Origin: JAZMZS01 sp045120955
Lineage (GTDB): Bacteria; Bacillota; Clostridia; Oscillospirales; CAG-272
Direction: 5' to 3'
Assembly (NCBI GenBank): GCA_045120955.1
Contig: JBGVFH010000037.1
Coordinates: 1-35,922, forward strand
Length of the DNA stretch: 35,922 nt
Part shown: positions 1 through 8,205 of the stretch, piece after piece
Position numbering within the stretch: the stretch's first letter is position 1
Layout of the letters: every line of letters starts with the position of its first letter
Program-made: the position numbers and the translations under genes
Notes under the pieces: model-generated
Database searches by the model: none
What the model saw: the letters and a program-made list of their open reading frames with translations, nothing else
What the model was told of the DNA's origin: nothing

Positions 1-1
1 C

Positions 2-343
2 AAGTGCGGAAGATGCCCCTATAGAGACAAATGCCATAAGTCCAAAGAAGGTCATAGGACCATTAGAGTGAATCAAGTGTTGAACGAATATCGACCAAAA
101 ACGCTTAAAGCTCTCACGAGCGATGAGGGGATACTGCTTCGTATGAACAGATCTATTCAGGTCGAGGGGGTCTTTGGTGTTTTAAAAGAGAATTACGGAT
201 TCAGGCGCTTCCTCACGAGGGGTAAAAAGAATATCGAAACTCAATTTTTCCTTCTCGCCTTTGCATTTAATGTCGAAAAATTAAGTAATCGCGAAAAACA
301 TAGTCGTCTTGGCTTGGATCTGTTCAAATTCAATGCTTCGTAA
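2..343 (+). CDS. IS1182-like transposase, C-terminal part (cut by window edge)
   Basis: This is the C-terminal end of a DDE transposase, the enzyme that cuts and joins IS element ends. The reading frame is open from base 2 with no start codon, so the gene begins outside the window. The visible part starts with a cysteine cluster (CGRCPYRDKC), as found late in IS1182/IS5-type transposases. It continues with a conserved block around VEGVFGVLKENYGFRRF, where the Glu of VEG is the likely third catalytic acidic residue. The protein ends with a basic tail. The 120 bases after the stop lead into a long hairpin that probably includes the right end of the element. Whether the element is intact cannot be told from this window. 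The family call rests on motif recall only. Confidence 0.85.
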   Translation, partial: KCGRCPYRDKCHKSKEGHRTIRVNQVLNEYRPKTLKALTSDEGILLRMNRSIQVEGVFGVLKENYGFRRFLTRGKKNIETQFFLLAFAFNVEKLSNREKHSRLGLDLFKFNAS

Positions 344-462
344 AAATCATTTATAATTCAATATGTTTGTTTAAATGTGGATTTTTCTGCCCCTTTTTTT
401 CTCGCGCCTTTTTTGCCTCATATCGAGGTTTTTTTCGTTCTTACTCTCATATTGAAAAAAAT

Positions 463-510
463 GAGCTGTCTCAATTGCAAAAATTAATGCATTTGAGACA
501 GCTCCTTTTT
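463..510 (+). terminator. Strong bidirectional hairpin, probable IS right end and terminator
   Basis: A 17-bp stem with one mismatch (463-479 with 488-504) encloses an AT-rich loop. An A-run lies before it and a T-run after it, so it can stop transcription from both strands. The stem contains TTGAGACAGCTC, which resembles terminal inverted repeats of IS1182-like elements. It may therefore also mark the IS right end. The terminator reading is well supported; the IS-end reading is inference. Confidence 0.7.
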
Positions 511-515
511 TCGTC

Positions 516-610
516 GCATATGAAATTTTACGGATCCTCACTTGCCGTTTTGCACAGCTTCTGTAACAAAAACAAAGATAAGCGAGAGGACGGGGCATTG
601 CCCGCTTTTT
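516..610 (+). repeat. Interspersed ~100-bp repeat, copy 1
   Basis: This copy starts GCATATGAAATT, continues with GGATCCTCAC and TTGCCGTTTTGCA, then CTTCTGTAACA, then GCGAGAGGACGG. It ends with the hairpin GGGCATTGCCC followed by CGCTTTTT. The same blocks in the same order occur at 6689-6788, 11095-11196, 31115-31215 and, inverted, 33563-33664. The T-run end lies 34 bp past the glnN stop codon, between two convergent genes. Confidence 0.85.
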
Positions 611-644
611 GTCTTTGAATGTGAGTTTCAGCCGTTGCTTTGCT

Positions 645-2741
645 TTAAACCGTGAACATCAAGTCTCCGTAGCTCGGGATAGGCCAATGCTCGGATGCAG
701 TGAGCGTTTCCATTGCGTCAACGCAGGTGCGGAGCTTTTTCATGACGGGCAAGACGTTTTTGTTATATGCCATTGCCATTTTCTCTCCCTCTTGCATCGT
801 GCTTGCATCTGAGACTGCTTTTTTCAGCTCGCAGACCGCTGTGTATGCGGTATCACTAAGCTCAGAGAGCTTTTCGGCGAGCTCTTGCTCGGCTTTTGCC
901 GTGGCATTCGGGCAGGCTTGCTTTTTCAGACAAATGCTGTTGCACAGCTCTGACACATATGAGATAACAGCGGGTATGATATCTTTTTGTGCCATCTCTA
1001 TCATGGTCAATGCCTCTATGTTGATGGTTTTTGAGTAATTTTCAAAGAGTATCTCTTCACGGGAACGAAGCTCTACCTCGTTCATTACAAAGTGAGATTT
1101 AAACAGGTTTATGTTCTTTTTATCGGTAAGAGTGCTGTAGGACTCTACACAGCTCTTCATGTTCAAAAGTCCTCTTGCCTGCGCTTCCTTTTCCCATTCC
1201 TCAGAGTAACCGTTTCCGTCGAAGATGATACGCTTGTGAGCGGTAAACGTCTCTTTTATCAGAGCGGCGACGGCGGCATCAAATGCCGCTCCTTCTATGC
1301 CTTCCAGCTTGTTTGCAAAAAGTCTGAAGGACTCTGCGACTGCTGTGTTGAGCACGACGTTGGGCATTGCGATGTTCTGGCTTGAGCCGAGCATTCTGAA
1401 TTCGAACTTATTACCAGTAAAGGCAAAGGGACTCGTTCTGTTTCTGTCGGTCGCATCTTTGCGAAGATTTGGAACAGAGGGAATTCCGAGATCCATCATC
1501 GTCCTTCCGTGCTCTTTGTAGGTAGTGCCGTCTATTATAGACTGTATCAGCGCTTCAAGGTCCTCTCCCACAAACATAGAGACGATAGCGGGAGGTGCCT
1601 CATTTGCGCCCAAACGGTGGTCGTTTCCTGCATATCCGACAGACATTCTGAGAAGATCCTGATAGTCGTCTACAGCCTTTACTACAGCAGCAAGAATGAG
1701 CAGGAATTTTGCGTTTTCGTGAGGTGTTTTGCCGGGGTCGAGCAGATTTTTTCCTGTATCGGTCGAAAGCGACCAGTTGTTGTGCTTTCCGCTTCCGTTT
1801 ACCCCGTCAAACGGCTTTTCGTGAAGCAAACAGGTAAGTCCGTGTTTTTCGGCTACCTTTTTCATGTATTCCATAGTCAGCAGATTCTGATCTACAGCCA
1901 TGTTCGTCGTGCTGAATATGGGTGCAAGCTCGTGCTGTGCGGGAGCAGCCTCGTTATGCTTTGTTTTAGAGTTGATGCCGAGCTTCCACAGCTCACAGTC
2001 AAGCTCTGACATATATTTCGCTATTCTTGTGCTGAGCGGACCAAAGTAATGATCCTCCATTTCCTGCCCTTTGGGAGCGGGAGCACCGAAAAGCGTTCTT
2101 CCGGTATACTTAAGGTCCTTTCTCTTCTCATACATCGCTTTGTCAACGATAAAGTATTCCTGCTCGGCGCCTACGGTCGGGCATACTCTTGTAGTCTCGG
2201 TATCCCCGAAAAGTCTGAGAATACGCAGAGCCTGTGTGTTTATCGTTTCCATGGAGCGAAGCAGCGGAGTTTTAGTGTCGAGCGCCTCGCCCGTATATGA
2301 GCAGAAAGCTGTCGGAATGTAAAGCGAGCCGTCCTTTACAAAAGCGTATGAAGCGGGGTCCCACGCAGTATATCCTCTTGCTTCGAACGTGGCTCTCAGC
2401 CCTCCCGACGGAAAGGATGATGCGTCCGATTCTCCCTTGATCAGCTCTTTGCCGGAAAACTCCATTATTACTCTGCAATCGCCTACGGGAGAGATAAAGG
2501 AATCGTGTTTTTCGGCAGTTACGCCTGTCAGAGGCTGGAACCAATGCGTGTAGTGCGTTGCTCCTTTTTCTATTGCCCATTCTTTCATAGCGGTGGCAAC
2601 ATAGCCTGCGATAGACGGGTCGATAGCTCTTCCTTTCGCTATCGTTTTTGTAAGTGATTTATATACATCTTTCGGCAGTCTTTCACGCATTACGTCATCA
2701 TTGAATACTGCGCTTCCGAAGGTCTCGGGTACACTTGCCAT
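645..2741 (-). CDS. glnN: Glutamine synthetase type III
   Basis: Cytoplasmic enzyme that makes glutamine from glutamate, ammonia and ATP, the main route of ammonia assimilation. The 698-residue length is right for type III (GlnN), which is much longer than the roughly 450-residue type I. Visible motifs are SFPSGGLRATFEARGYT in the N-terminal GSIII region, GAEQEYFIVD, NEAAPAQHELAPIF, GVNGSGKHNNWSL (ATP/glutamate site) and NRTSPFAFTGNKFEFRMLGS. A helical GSIII C-terminal domain follows. The start is placed at 2741 (MASVPETF) because an AAAGGAAG ribosome binding site lies 8 bases upstream; a GTG three codons earlier lacks this spacing. The gene is monocistronic, with its own consensus promoter at 2839-2867. 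It converges on the IS remnant, with repeat copy 1 just beyond the stop. Confidence 0.97.
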   Translation of the reverse strand: MASVPETFGSAVFNDDVMRERLPKDVYKSLTKTIAKGRAIDPSIAGYVATAMKEWAIEKGATHYTHWFQPLTGVTAEKHDSFISPVGDCRVIMEFSGKELIKGESDASSFPSGGLRATFEARGYTAWDPASYAFVKDGSLYIPTAFCSYTGEALDTKTPLLRSMETINTQALRILRLFGDTETTRVCPTVGAEQEYFIVDKAMYEKRKDLKYTGRTLFGAPAPKGQEMEDHYFGPLSTRIAKYMSELDCELWKLGINSKTKHNEAAPAQHELAPIFSTTNMAVDQNLLTMEYMKKVAEKHGLTCLLHEKPFDGVNGSGKHNNWSLSTDTGKNLLDPGKTPHENAKFLLILAAVVKAVDDYQDLLRMSVGYAGNDHRLGANEAPPAIVSMFVGEDLEALIQSIIDGTTYKEHGRTMMDLGIPSVPNLRKDATDRNRTSPFAFTGNKFEFRMLGSSQNIAMPNVVLNTAVAESFRLFANKLEGIEGAAFDAAVAALIKETFTAHKRIIFDGNGYSEEWEKEAQARGLLNMKSCVESYSTLTDKKNINLFKSHFVMNEVELRSREEILFENYSKTINIEALTMIEMAQKDIIPAVISYVSELCNSICLKKQACPNATAKAEQELAEKLSELSDTAYTAVCELKKAVSDASTMQEGEKMAMAYNKNVLPVMKKLRTCVDAMETLTASEHWPIPSYGDLMFTV

Positions 2742-2770
2742 AAAGAACACTTCCTTTCGTTAAAATGAGT

Positions 2771-2803
2771 TTTGTAAGCTCGCAAATTCGGCGTGCTTGC
2801 AAA
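2771..2803 (-). other. Hairpin in the glnN leader
   Basis: A nine-base-pair stem (TTTGTAAGC at 2771-2779 with GCTTGCAAA at 2795-2803, one G-T pair) lies in the 5' untranslated leader of glnN, between promoter and ribosome binding site. No known riboswitch fold was recognised. It could affect mRNA stability or be chance. Confidence 0.35.
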
Positions 2804-2838
2804 CTTTGTCATAATACACCATTATAAAATATGTTTTT

Positions 2839-2867
2839 ATTTTACTATCAGCTTTGTATTTTGTCAA
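2839..2867 (-). promoter_or_regulatory. Sigma-A promoter of glnN
   Basis: Read on the minus strand: TTGACA (2862-2867), 17-base spacer, TAAAAT (2839-2844). The start point would give a leader of about 90 bases before the glnN ATG. The rest of the intergenic stretch 2868-3085 is AT-rich; no clear promoter for the plus-strand gene was found there. Confidence 0.75.
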
Positions 2868-3085
2868 TCATTTTTTGATTTTTAGCGATAAAATCGACCG
2901 TATACAGCAAAACAATAGTGGAAAATGTACCGTAAAATGTAATGTGTGCACATAATAATTAATTAAAAAGAAGAAAAAATTAAAAAATAGTGTAACCTTT
3001 TGCTGTGTTTTGGAATTAACCTCATGTATGAAAAAAAGTGTTACCTTTCGGTGCCGCAAAAAATAAAAATTCGGAGGCTATTTTA

Positions 3086-3952
3086 ATGGCAAATTATGTT
3101 ATACTGACAGACTCATCGTGCGATTTCACGCCAGAGCTTGTACAGCAGACCGGTGTAAAGGTCCTTGCTCTTTCCTTTCTTCTTGACGGCAAATCCTACA
3201 AGAATACTCCCGATGGAAGCGATATCCCCTTTGACGTGTTTTATTCAATGCTCAGAAACAAAAAGGACGTAAAGACCTCTGCCGTAAATCAGGAGGCTTT
3301 CCGTGTGTTCATGAAAACAGAGCTTGATGCGGGAAATGACATTATATATATCGGTTTTTCGTCCGGTCTTTCCGCTACCTACAGCGCAGGCGCTATTGTT
3401 ACAAAGGAGCTTGCCGAGGAATATCCCGACAGAAAGGTATATTCGGTCGACTCGCTTTGTGCCTCGCTCGGTCAGGGGTTGCTTGTATATCTTGCGGCAA
3501 TGAAGAAAAAAGCAGGCGCTACCATTGAAGAGGTGCGTGACTGGTGTGAAAATATAAAGCTCAAGATGTGCCATCAATTTACCGTAGATGACCTGATGTT
3601 CTTAAAGCGCGGCGGAAGAGTAAGTGCTGTGACAGCCGTTGCGGGAACTATGCTCAACATCAAGCCTGTGCTTCATGTTGATAACGAAGGACACCTTATA
3701 AACATAGCAAAGGCGAGAGGAAGAAAGGCAGCTATCCACGCTCTCTTTGACAAGATGAAGGCGACCTATACGGGAGAGGACAGAACGGTATTCATTTCTC
3801 ACGGCGACTGCCTTGACGATGCAAAATATCTCGCGGCGCTTATAAAGAGCGAATACGGAATAGAATCTGTGATAGGCTATGTCGGACCTGTTATCGGTGC
3901 ACATTCGGGTCCCGGAACCTTGGCGCTTTTCTATATAGGCAGCGAGAGGTAA
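3086..3952 (+). CDS. fakB: DegV family fatty-acid-binding protein (FakB-type)
   Basis: A 288-residue EDD-fold protein that binds a fatty acid and presents its carboxylate to the kinase FakA for phosphorylation, feeding exogenous fatty acids into phospholipid synthesis. Family marks are TDSSCDF at residues 8-14, KTSAVN at 63-68, GFSSGLSATY at 90-99 (the Ser region that contacts the carboxylate), SHGDCLDD and the C-terminal GPVIGAHSGPGTLALFY. The start at 3086 is chosen because TCGGAGG lies 8-9 bases upstream; upstream in-frame codons have no ribosome binding site. The gene sits 8 bp before the FakA-like gene, which strongly supports the kinase-system role. Lipid specificity cannot be read from the sequence. 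Confidence 0.93.
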   Translation: MANYVILTDSSCDFTPELVQQTGVKVLALSFLLDGKSYKNTPDGSDIPFDVFYSMLRNKKDVKTSAVNQEAFRVFMKTELDAGNDIIYIGFSSGLSATYSAGAIVTKELAEEYPDRKVYSVDSLCASLGQGLLVYLAAMKKKAGATIEEVRDWCENIKLKMCHQFTVDDLMFLKRGGRVSAVTAVAGTMLNIKPVLHVDNEGHLINIAKARGRKAAIHALFDKMKATYTGEDRTVFISHGDCLDDAKYLAALIKSEYGIESVIGYVGPVIGAHSGPGTLALFYIGSER

Positions 3953-3960
3953 CTTAGCAA

Positions 3961-5592
3961 ATGAAAACTATTGACGGAAAAATGTATACAAGCATGGTCG
4001 TATCCGGTGCGAACCTGCTTGAAATAGAAAAAGAAAGAATAAACGCTCTCAACGTTTTCCCCGTGCCGGACGGAGACACAGGCTCGAATATGTCTATGAC
4101 TATAGGAGCTGTAAGAGAAAAAGCGGGCGGACTTGACAGCTCTATTGATGCGTGTGCTACAGCTATTGCAAAGATGATGCTTATGGCAGCGAGAGGAAAC
4201 TCGGGTGTTATACTTTCCCTTTTCTTTAAGGGAATGGCAAAGGGCTTTGAGGGTGTAAAGTCGGCTGACTCTGAGACTGTGGCAGATGCCTTTATGAAAG
4301 GCGTTGAGTCTGCTTACGGAGCTGTAATGAATCCGACCGAAGGTACTATCCTCACGGTCATGCGTGTGTGTGCAGAGGAAGGCAAGGAGAAGGCAAGGGA
4401 AGAGTACAAGGACGATCCTGCGGGACTTCTCATTTATATGATGCAGGTAGCCGTCGAAACGCTCAAAAAGACCCGTGATATGCTCCCCGCACTTCAGAGT
4501 GCGAATGTTGTCGATGCAGGTGGGAGCGGCTTTGTTTGCATACTCAAGGGTATGAATGAGGCGCTTGGAGGTCATGCTGTCGAGTACAGCGGTACTGTCT
4601 CCGATAGCGGAGAGGCGAGCGGTGCGGCTATGTTTGAGGACATAGACACCGAATCCATAAAGTTTACCTACTGCACGGAGTTTATCGTCGAAAAGTCCGA
4701 ATGCTGTGACGAGGCGATGAGCCAAAAACTGAAAAGCTATCTTCCCGAGATCGGTGACAGCATAGTTTTTGCAGAGGATGACACTATTATAAAAGTGCAC
4801 GTTCACACAAACGTGCCGGGTGAGGTTCTCACCCATGCTCTCGGTTGCGGCTCTCTTGTTACCACAAAGATCGAGAACATGAAAAAACAGCACACCAGCC
4901 TTGTAAATGTGGCTGAAGCAAAAAAGGCAAAGCCGAGAGTGAAATACGGCTTTATGGCTGTTGCAAACGGCCACGGTATCTGTGATACGTTTCTCAATCT
5001 TGGGGTAAATGAGATAGTTTCGGGCGGTCAGACGATGAACCCGAGCATCGAGAGCATCGTCAGCAGCATTGAGAAAATAGATGCCGAAAACGTGTTTGTT
5101 TTCCCGAACAACTCAAATGTAAAGCTTGCGGCTCAGATGGCTGCAAATAGCATTGAGGACAAAAACGTCGTTGTCATTCCTACAAAGAATTTCCCTCAGG
5201 GTGTCGCGTGCCTTCTCAATTTCTCGGAAGAGGCAGAGGTAGAGGAAAATACCGAGGCTATGTGTGCGGCAATAGATACGGTCACTACCATATCTATCAC
5301 ATATGCTGTTCATGACTCGGACATCAACGATCTCGGAATAAAGAAGGGGCAAATGCTGGGACTTCTCAACGGTGAGGTCGTTTGCGCAAAGGATACAAGT
5401 GTTGCGCTCATCGATCATTTTGCGCCGCAGATCTCGGATGCTTCTTATATTACTCTTTACAGAGGAAAGGATGCGGACAGCCGCAGTGCCGCTGCAATTC
5501 TTGAAAAGATAAAAAACTATGCGCCTGATGCGGATATCGTAGAGATAGACGGCGATCAGGATGTATACAGCTACATTATCTCCTGCGAATAA
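3961..5592 (+). CDS. fakA: FakA-like fatty acid kinase (DhaL/DAK domain, DegV-like C-terminus)
   Basis: ATP-dependent kinase of the FakAB system, 543 residues, the usual FakA/YloV length. The N-terminal DhaL domain (about 1-200) carries VPDGDTGSNM at 35-44 with the metal-binding Asp37 and Asp39, and RGNSGVILS. A middle domain (about 225-320) contains the KVHVHTNVPG motif, and the C-terminal part from about 330 is DegV-like (GFMAVANGHG, VSGGQTMNPS, FPNNSNV). It forms an operon with the FakB-type gene 8 bp upstream and ends in its own terminator. Older annotations call this family dihydroxyacetone kinase or Dak phosphatase; the partner gene favours fatty acid kinase. Confidence 0.93.
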   Translation: MKTIDGKMYTSMVVSGANLLEIEKERINALNVFPVPDGDTGSNMSMTIGAVREKAGGLDSSIDACATAIAKMMLMAARGNSGVILSLFFKGMAKGFEGVKSADSETVADAFMKGVESAYGAVMNPTEGTILTVMRVCAEEGKEKAREEYKDDPAGLLIYMMQVAVETLKKTRDMLPALQSANVVDAGGSGFVCILKGMNEALGGHAVEYSGTVSDSGEASGAAMFEDIDTESIKFTYCTEFIVEKSECCDEAMSQKLKSYLPEIGDSIVFAEDDTIIKVHVHTNVPGEVLTHALGCGSLVTTKIENMKKQHTSLVNVAEAKKAKPRVKYGFMAVANGHGICDTFLNLGVNEIVSGGQTMNPSIESIVSSIEKIDAENVFVFPNNSNVKLAAQMAANSIEDKNVVVIPTKNFPQGVACLLNFSEEAEVEENTEAMCAAIDTVTTISITYAVHDSDINDLGIKKGQMLGLLNGEVVCAKDTSVALIDHFAPQISDASYITLYRGKDADSRSAAAILEKIKNYAPDADIVEIDGDQDVYSYIISCE

Positions 5593-5598
5593 AAATTA

Positions 5599-5655
5599 TC
5601 TGCCGCAGATGTCAAGTGTCGAATGCGACGTATGGCATTTACGGCAGAGTTTTTT
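5599..5655 (+). terminator. Terminator of the fakB-fakA operon
   Basis: TCTGCCG (5599-5605) pairs with CGGCAGA (5642-5648), with a further inner pairing GTCG/CGAC, followed by GTTTTTT. It begins about 6 bp past the fakA stop codon. Confidence 0.8.
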
Positions 5656-5727
5656 CTTATATGCACTTGCTTTTTTTGTGCATTTCGGTATAATGTTGCA
5701 GTAAATGAAATTTAACGGAGAAATTAA

Positions 5728-6435
5728 ATGAGTATAAAAGCAATTTTGTTTGACCTTGACGGAACATTGCTTCCGCTTCATCAAGGAGAGTTTTTAAAGG
5801 CATATTTCAAGTCGCTTGTAACTGCGCTCATGCCTCTTGGAAATACACCGAAGGAGCTGGAGGCGGCTATTTGGGCGGGAACTGAAGCGATGATGAAAAA
5901 CGTCGGAGAAAAGACGAACGAAGAGGTCTTTTTTGATTGCTTTGCAAAGGTGTGCCGCACGGATATTGAGCTATTCAAGGAGCTTGCGGAGAATTTTTAT
6001 AAAACCGAGTACAAAAAGCTTGCTAAGCTCACATCGCCCTCAGAGCTTGCAAAAAAAGCGGTAGAATATGCATCTTTGGGCGGCAGAGCGGTGGTTCTTG
6101 CCACAAATCCGCTCTTTCCGCAGATCGCACAGTATGAGCGCATGAGCTGGGCGGGACTGTCTGCTGAGGATTTTGCATTTGTTACCGTATATGAAAATGA
6201 ATGCAGGGCAAAGCCAAATCCCCAATACTATCTGTCAATATGCGACCGACTGGGGCTTGAGCCCGAGGAATGTCTCATGATTGGAAATGATGAGCGTGAG
6301 GATATGTATGCTGCGTCTGCTGCAGGGCTTTGCTGTTATCTTGTCGAGGACTGCGTAATAACGTCAGCCGAGCATCCGTGGCAGGGCGAGCGTGGGAGCT
6401 TTGCCGAGCTTGTAGAAAAGCTCAGAAATTTGTAA
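5728..6435 (+). CDS. HAD-superfamily phosphatase
   Basis: Predicted 235-residue Mg-dependent phosphohydrolase. Motif I is FDLDGTLLP at residues 8-16 (nucleophile Asp9, acid/base Asp11). Motif II is VVLATNPLF, motif III is the Lys of RAKPNPQYY, and motif IV is LMIGNDEREDM. The helical insert between motifs I and II is a C1-type cap, as in phosphoglycolate-phosphatase-like enzymes. Start supported by ACGGAGAAATTAAATG. The substrate is unknown. It stands alone between the fakA terminator and a long non-coding stretch that separates it from convergent regulators. Confidence 0.9.
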   Translation: MSIKAILFDLDGTLLPLHQGEFLKAYFKSLVTALMPLGNTPKELEAAIWAGTEAMMKNVGEKTNEEVFFDCFAKVCRTDIELFKELAENFYKTEYKKLAKLTSPSELAKKAVEYASLGGRAVVLATNPLFPQIAQYERMSWAGLSAEDFAFVTVYENECRAKPNPQYYLSICDRLGLEPEECLMIGNDEREDMYAASAAGLCCYLVEDCVITSAEHPWQGERGSFAELVEKLRNL

Positions 6436-6445
6436 GGGCAAACGG

Positions 6446-6468
6446 GAGGCTTTGTTTGTGCAAGCCTC
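6446..6468 (+). other. Inverted repeat after the HAD gene
   Basis: GAGGCTT (6446-6452) and AAGCCTC (6462-6468) form a perfect 7-bp stem 10 bp past the HAD stop. There is no T-run, so it is a weak terminator candidate at best. Confidence 0.4.
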
Positions 6469-6627
6469 ATAAGGAAGTTGCTTACATACAAACGAAAAGT
6501 GTTTTTTAAAGAAAAGATCGGAGATAGGGAAAATACTACGATAATTATTCCGATGGAAAGGCACAGAAAAGCAGGCGGAGAATTGTGTCCGTATTATATA
6601 CATATGTCGCTGAGCATCCCACTCAAT

Positions 6628-6666
6628 GATGCGAGCCCAAAAGTCAGACACTTTTGGGCTCGCATC
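6628..6666. repeat. Perfect 17-bp hairpin in the 6436-6785 intergenic region
   Basis: GATGCGAGCCCAAAAGT (6628-6644) and its exact complement (6650-6666) flank a five-base loop. No T-run follows on either strand, so it is not a typical terminator. The intergenic stretch otherwise holds only the 6446 repeat, repeat copy 2 and AT-rich sequence with no gene I can support. Confidence 0.7.
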
Positions 6667-6688
6667 ACAACGGTGGGATATTTTTATC

Positions 6689-6788
6689 GCATAGGAAATT
6701 GCATGGCTTCTCACTGCCGTTTTACAGTGCTTCTGAAATAATAAACAACGGCAGGCAAGAGAAAGGGACGTGCACTATCCGCTTTTTA
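6689..6788 (+). repeat. Interspersed ~100-bp repeat, copy 2
   Basis: Starts GCATAGGAAATT and contains TCTCACTGCCGTTTT, AACAACGGCAGGC and AAGAGAAAGGGACG. It ends GTGCACTATCCGCTTTTT. The terminal hairpin is partly decayed compared with the GCGGGCA/TGCCCGC form of copy 4. Its T-run overlaps the stop codon of the XRE gene that ends at 6786, and the element sits between convergent genes. Confidence 0.85.
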
Positions 6789-7181
6789 ACCTTTATTTTT
6801 CAGTGAATTCATACCGATACAAGCAATACCTATGCCAAGCATAATAAATCCTGATTTCGTGTCAAGCTCTCCAAGCAGGCTTGTAACAATTACTGCTACA
6901 CCCATAGCAACGGGGACGGCTTTAAGAATTATATTGACGAGATAACCTGCACCTTTATGTCCCGAAGCCGGAACCGACTTTGCATTCATAAGCTCTTCAA
7001 CCGAAACTCCGAGAATCTCTGCAAGTTTTGGAATAGTCTGCGTATCGGGGCAGGCAATATCTCGTTCCCACTTTGAGACTGCCTTATCGGTGATGTTGAG
7101 CATATCCGCAAGCTCCCTTTGTGTCATGTTTTTTTCTCTGCGGAGTGTACTGATGATTTCTCCCATAGATTTGTTTGCCAT
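6786..7181 (-). CDS. XRE-family regulator with C-terminal membrane segments
   Basis: Protein of 131 residues with an N-terminal Cro/cI-type helix-turn-helix (about 1-65; motif MTQRELADMLNITDKAVSKW). It is followed by two hydrophobic stretches (about 78-97 and 108-125), so it probably anchors to the membrane. Such proteins are common single-component regulators in Clostridia; the signal sensed is unknown. The start follows a GGAG about 9 bases upstream. It is first in transcription distance from an AGTAAACC-rich operator-like region (7239-7282), which suggests autoregulation. The stop codon abuts repeat copy 2. Confidence 0.88.
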   Translation of the reverse strand: MANKSMGEIISTLRREKNMTQRELADMLNITDKAVSKWERDIACPDTQTIPKLAEILGVSVEELMNAKSVPASGHKGAGYLVNIILKAVPVAMGVAVIVTSLLGELDTKSGFIMLGIGIACIGMNSLKNKG

Positions 7182-7238
7182 AATTGTTTTCTCCTTTTTA
7201 GATTTGGTTGTATTAAGTATAATACCTCGCCCCTAAGG

Positions 7239-7282
7239 AGTAAACCGAAGGGAGGTAGAGTTTACTAAACCGAAGGTTTACT
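7239..7282. promoter_or_regulatory. Operator-like cluster of AGTAAACC half-sites
   Basis: Half-sites AGTAAACC (7239-7246), GTTTACT (7260-7266), TAAACC (7266-7271) and GGTTTACT (7275-7282) alternate in orientation. CCGAAG lies beside two of them. The cluster sits upstream of the XRE gene starting at 7181 and beside a possible -10 (TATTAT on the minus strand, 7219-7224). A binding site for one of the neighbouring XRE proteins is the likely reading. Confidence 0.5.
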
Positions 7283-7298
7283 TTGATTTATTACCTAT

Positions 7299-8033
7299 TC
7301 ACATCTTTTTTCCTGCGCCTATGCCTGCAATAACCATAAGCAAAGCAAGTGCTGCCGCAACAAGCACTTCGTTTTCTGTAAAAGATAGCATTACTAAAGG
7401 AACCACGGAGGAAATACACAAGCACGTTGCGATGATGTTATATGCAATATAAGTTGGTCTGAATGCGTTTTTCTTTTCTGTTACCAACCCTTTCACTCCA
7501 TATTCAAGTTCAAAAGGGATATTCTTATCAAGGAAAGCATAGGGTTGATTCTTGAAACCGCAATAAATGTAGATCGGAACGGCACAAAGAATAAGGGCAA
7601 AGAGAACCGTTAACCCCACCGAGCCTGCCGTAGTTTCTGTTATAATCGGGTTTGGCAACTCCGATAAGATGCTTAATACCATAATTGTAATTGGGGAAAG
7701 AATACACAAGAACGTAGCAAGAGCGATGCGCCAAGATGCTTTCTTCCTTTGCTCAATATATGCATTTGCTTCTTCTATCGAAATCCTTTTTACTGTTGTA
7801 TCCGAAGAAGTATCGCCGGTTAATTCTTCATCTTCAATTTCGTCCTTCAAAAGATAGTCGGTAGTAACGCCAAACAATACAGATAGCTGTAATATCTTTT
7901 CCAAATCGGGAATGGTTTGTGCGCCTTCCCACTTTGAAACAGCTTGCCGAGAAACATTCATTTTGTCAGCAAGGTCCTCTTGCGACCAACCGTTCTTTTT
8001 GCGTAATCTAATAATCTTATCTGCTAAAATCAT
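7299..8033 (-). CDS. XRE-family regulator with four-segment membrane domain
   Basis: 244 residues. The helix-turn-helix is N-terminal (about 1-65; WSQEDLADKMNVSRQAVSKW), then an acidic linker near 65-80. The remainder is membrane domain with hydrophobic segments near 102-123, 135-160, 193-216 and 220-242. It is probably a membrane-tethered regulator responding to an envelope signal, which is inference from architecture. It lies 117 bp upstream of the next XRE gene on the same strand, with an operator-like stretch between them. The start is ATG at 8033 with an AAAGAGGTG ribosome binding site. Confidence 0.87.
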   Translation of the reverse strand: MILADKIIRLRKKNGWSQEDLADKMNVSRQAVSKWEGAQTIPDLEKILQLSVLFGVTTDYLLKDEIEDEELTGDTSSDTTVKRISIEEANAYIEQRKKASWRIALATFLCILSPITIMVLSILSELPNPIITETTAGSVGLTVLFALILCAVPIYIYCGFKNQPYAFLDKNIPFELEYGVKGLVTEKKNAFRPTYIAYNIIATCLCISSVVPLVMLSFTENEVLVAAALALLMVIAGIGAGKKM

Positions 8034-8137
8034 AAAAACACCTCTTTTGATAACTCATAAGCTCGTAACTCTTATTGTACCTTTAGTATACTTCAAAGCA
8101 CATTTACACACCACCACCCGAGAGCTTTCAATGTGTC

Positions 8138-8150
8138 AACCGACGGTTGC
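8138..8150. promoter_or_regulatory. Palindrome CAACCGACGGTTG
   Basis: A perfect six-base inverted repeat around a central A, located in the gap between two XRE genes and upstream of the gene starting at 8033. It could be an operator; no footprint can be inferred from one site. Confidence 0.35.
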
Positions 8151-8173
8151 CTTTAGCTTGAAATAGTAGTTGC

Positions 8174-8205
8174 GACCTCGCTCAACGCTGAACGAGGTCT
8201 ATTTT
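8174..8205 (+). terminator. Hairpin between XRE genes, T-run on plus strand
   Basis: GACCTCG (8174-8180) pairs with CGAGGTC (8193-8199), then TATTTTTA. The hairpin lies just after the stop codon of the minus-strand XRE gene 8205-9011. The T-run is on the plus strand, so in that gene's direction it is a stem preceded by an A-run rather than a classic terminator. Confidence 0.5.

Noticed and set aside
2742..2750. glnN start at the GTG three codons upstream
   Set aside because: The AAAGGAAG site would overlap or crowd this codon; the ATG at 2741 has proper spacing.
2742..2838. glnN leader as a glutamine riboswitch or T-box
   Set aside because: Only one simple hairpin is present; no T-box sequence, no terminator/antiterminator pair and no known glutamine aptamer core was seen.
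2868..3059. 63-residue frame on the minus strand between glnN and fakB
   Set aside because: It lies in AT-rich intergenic DNA, has a low-complexity Phe-rich product, no ribosome binding site, and overlaps the promoter area.
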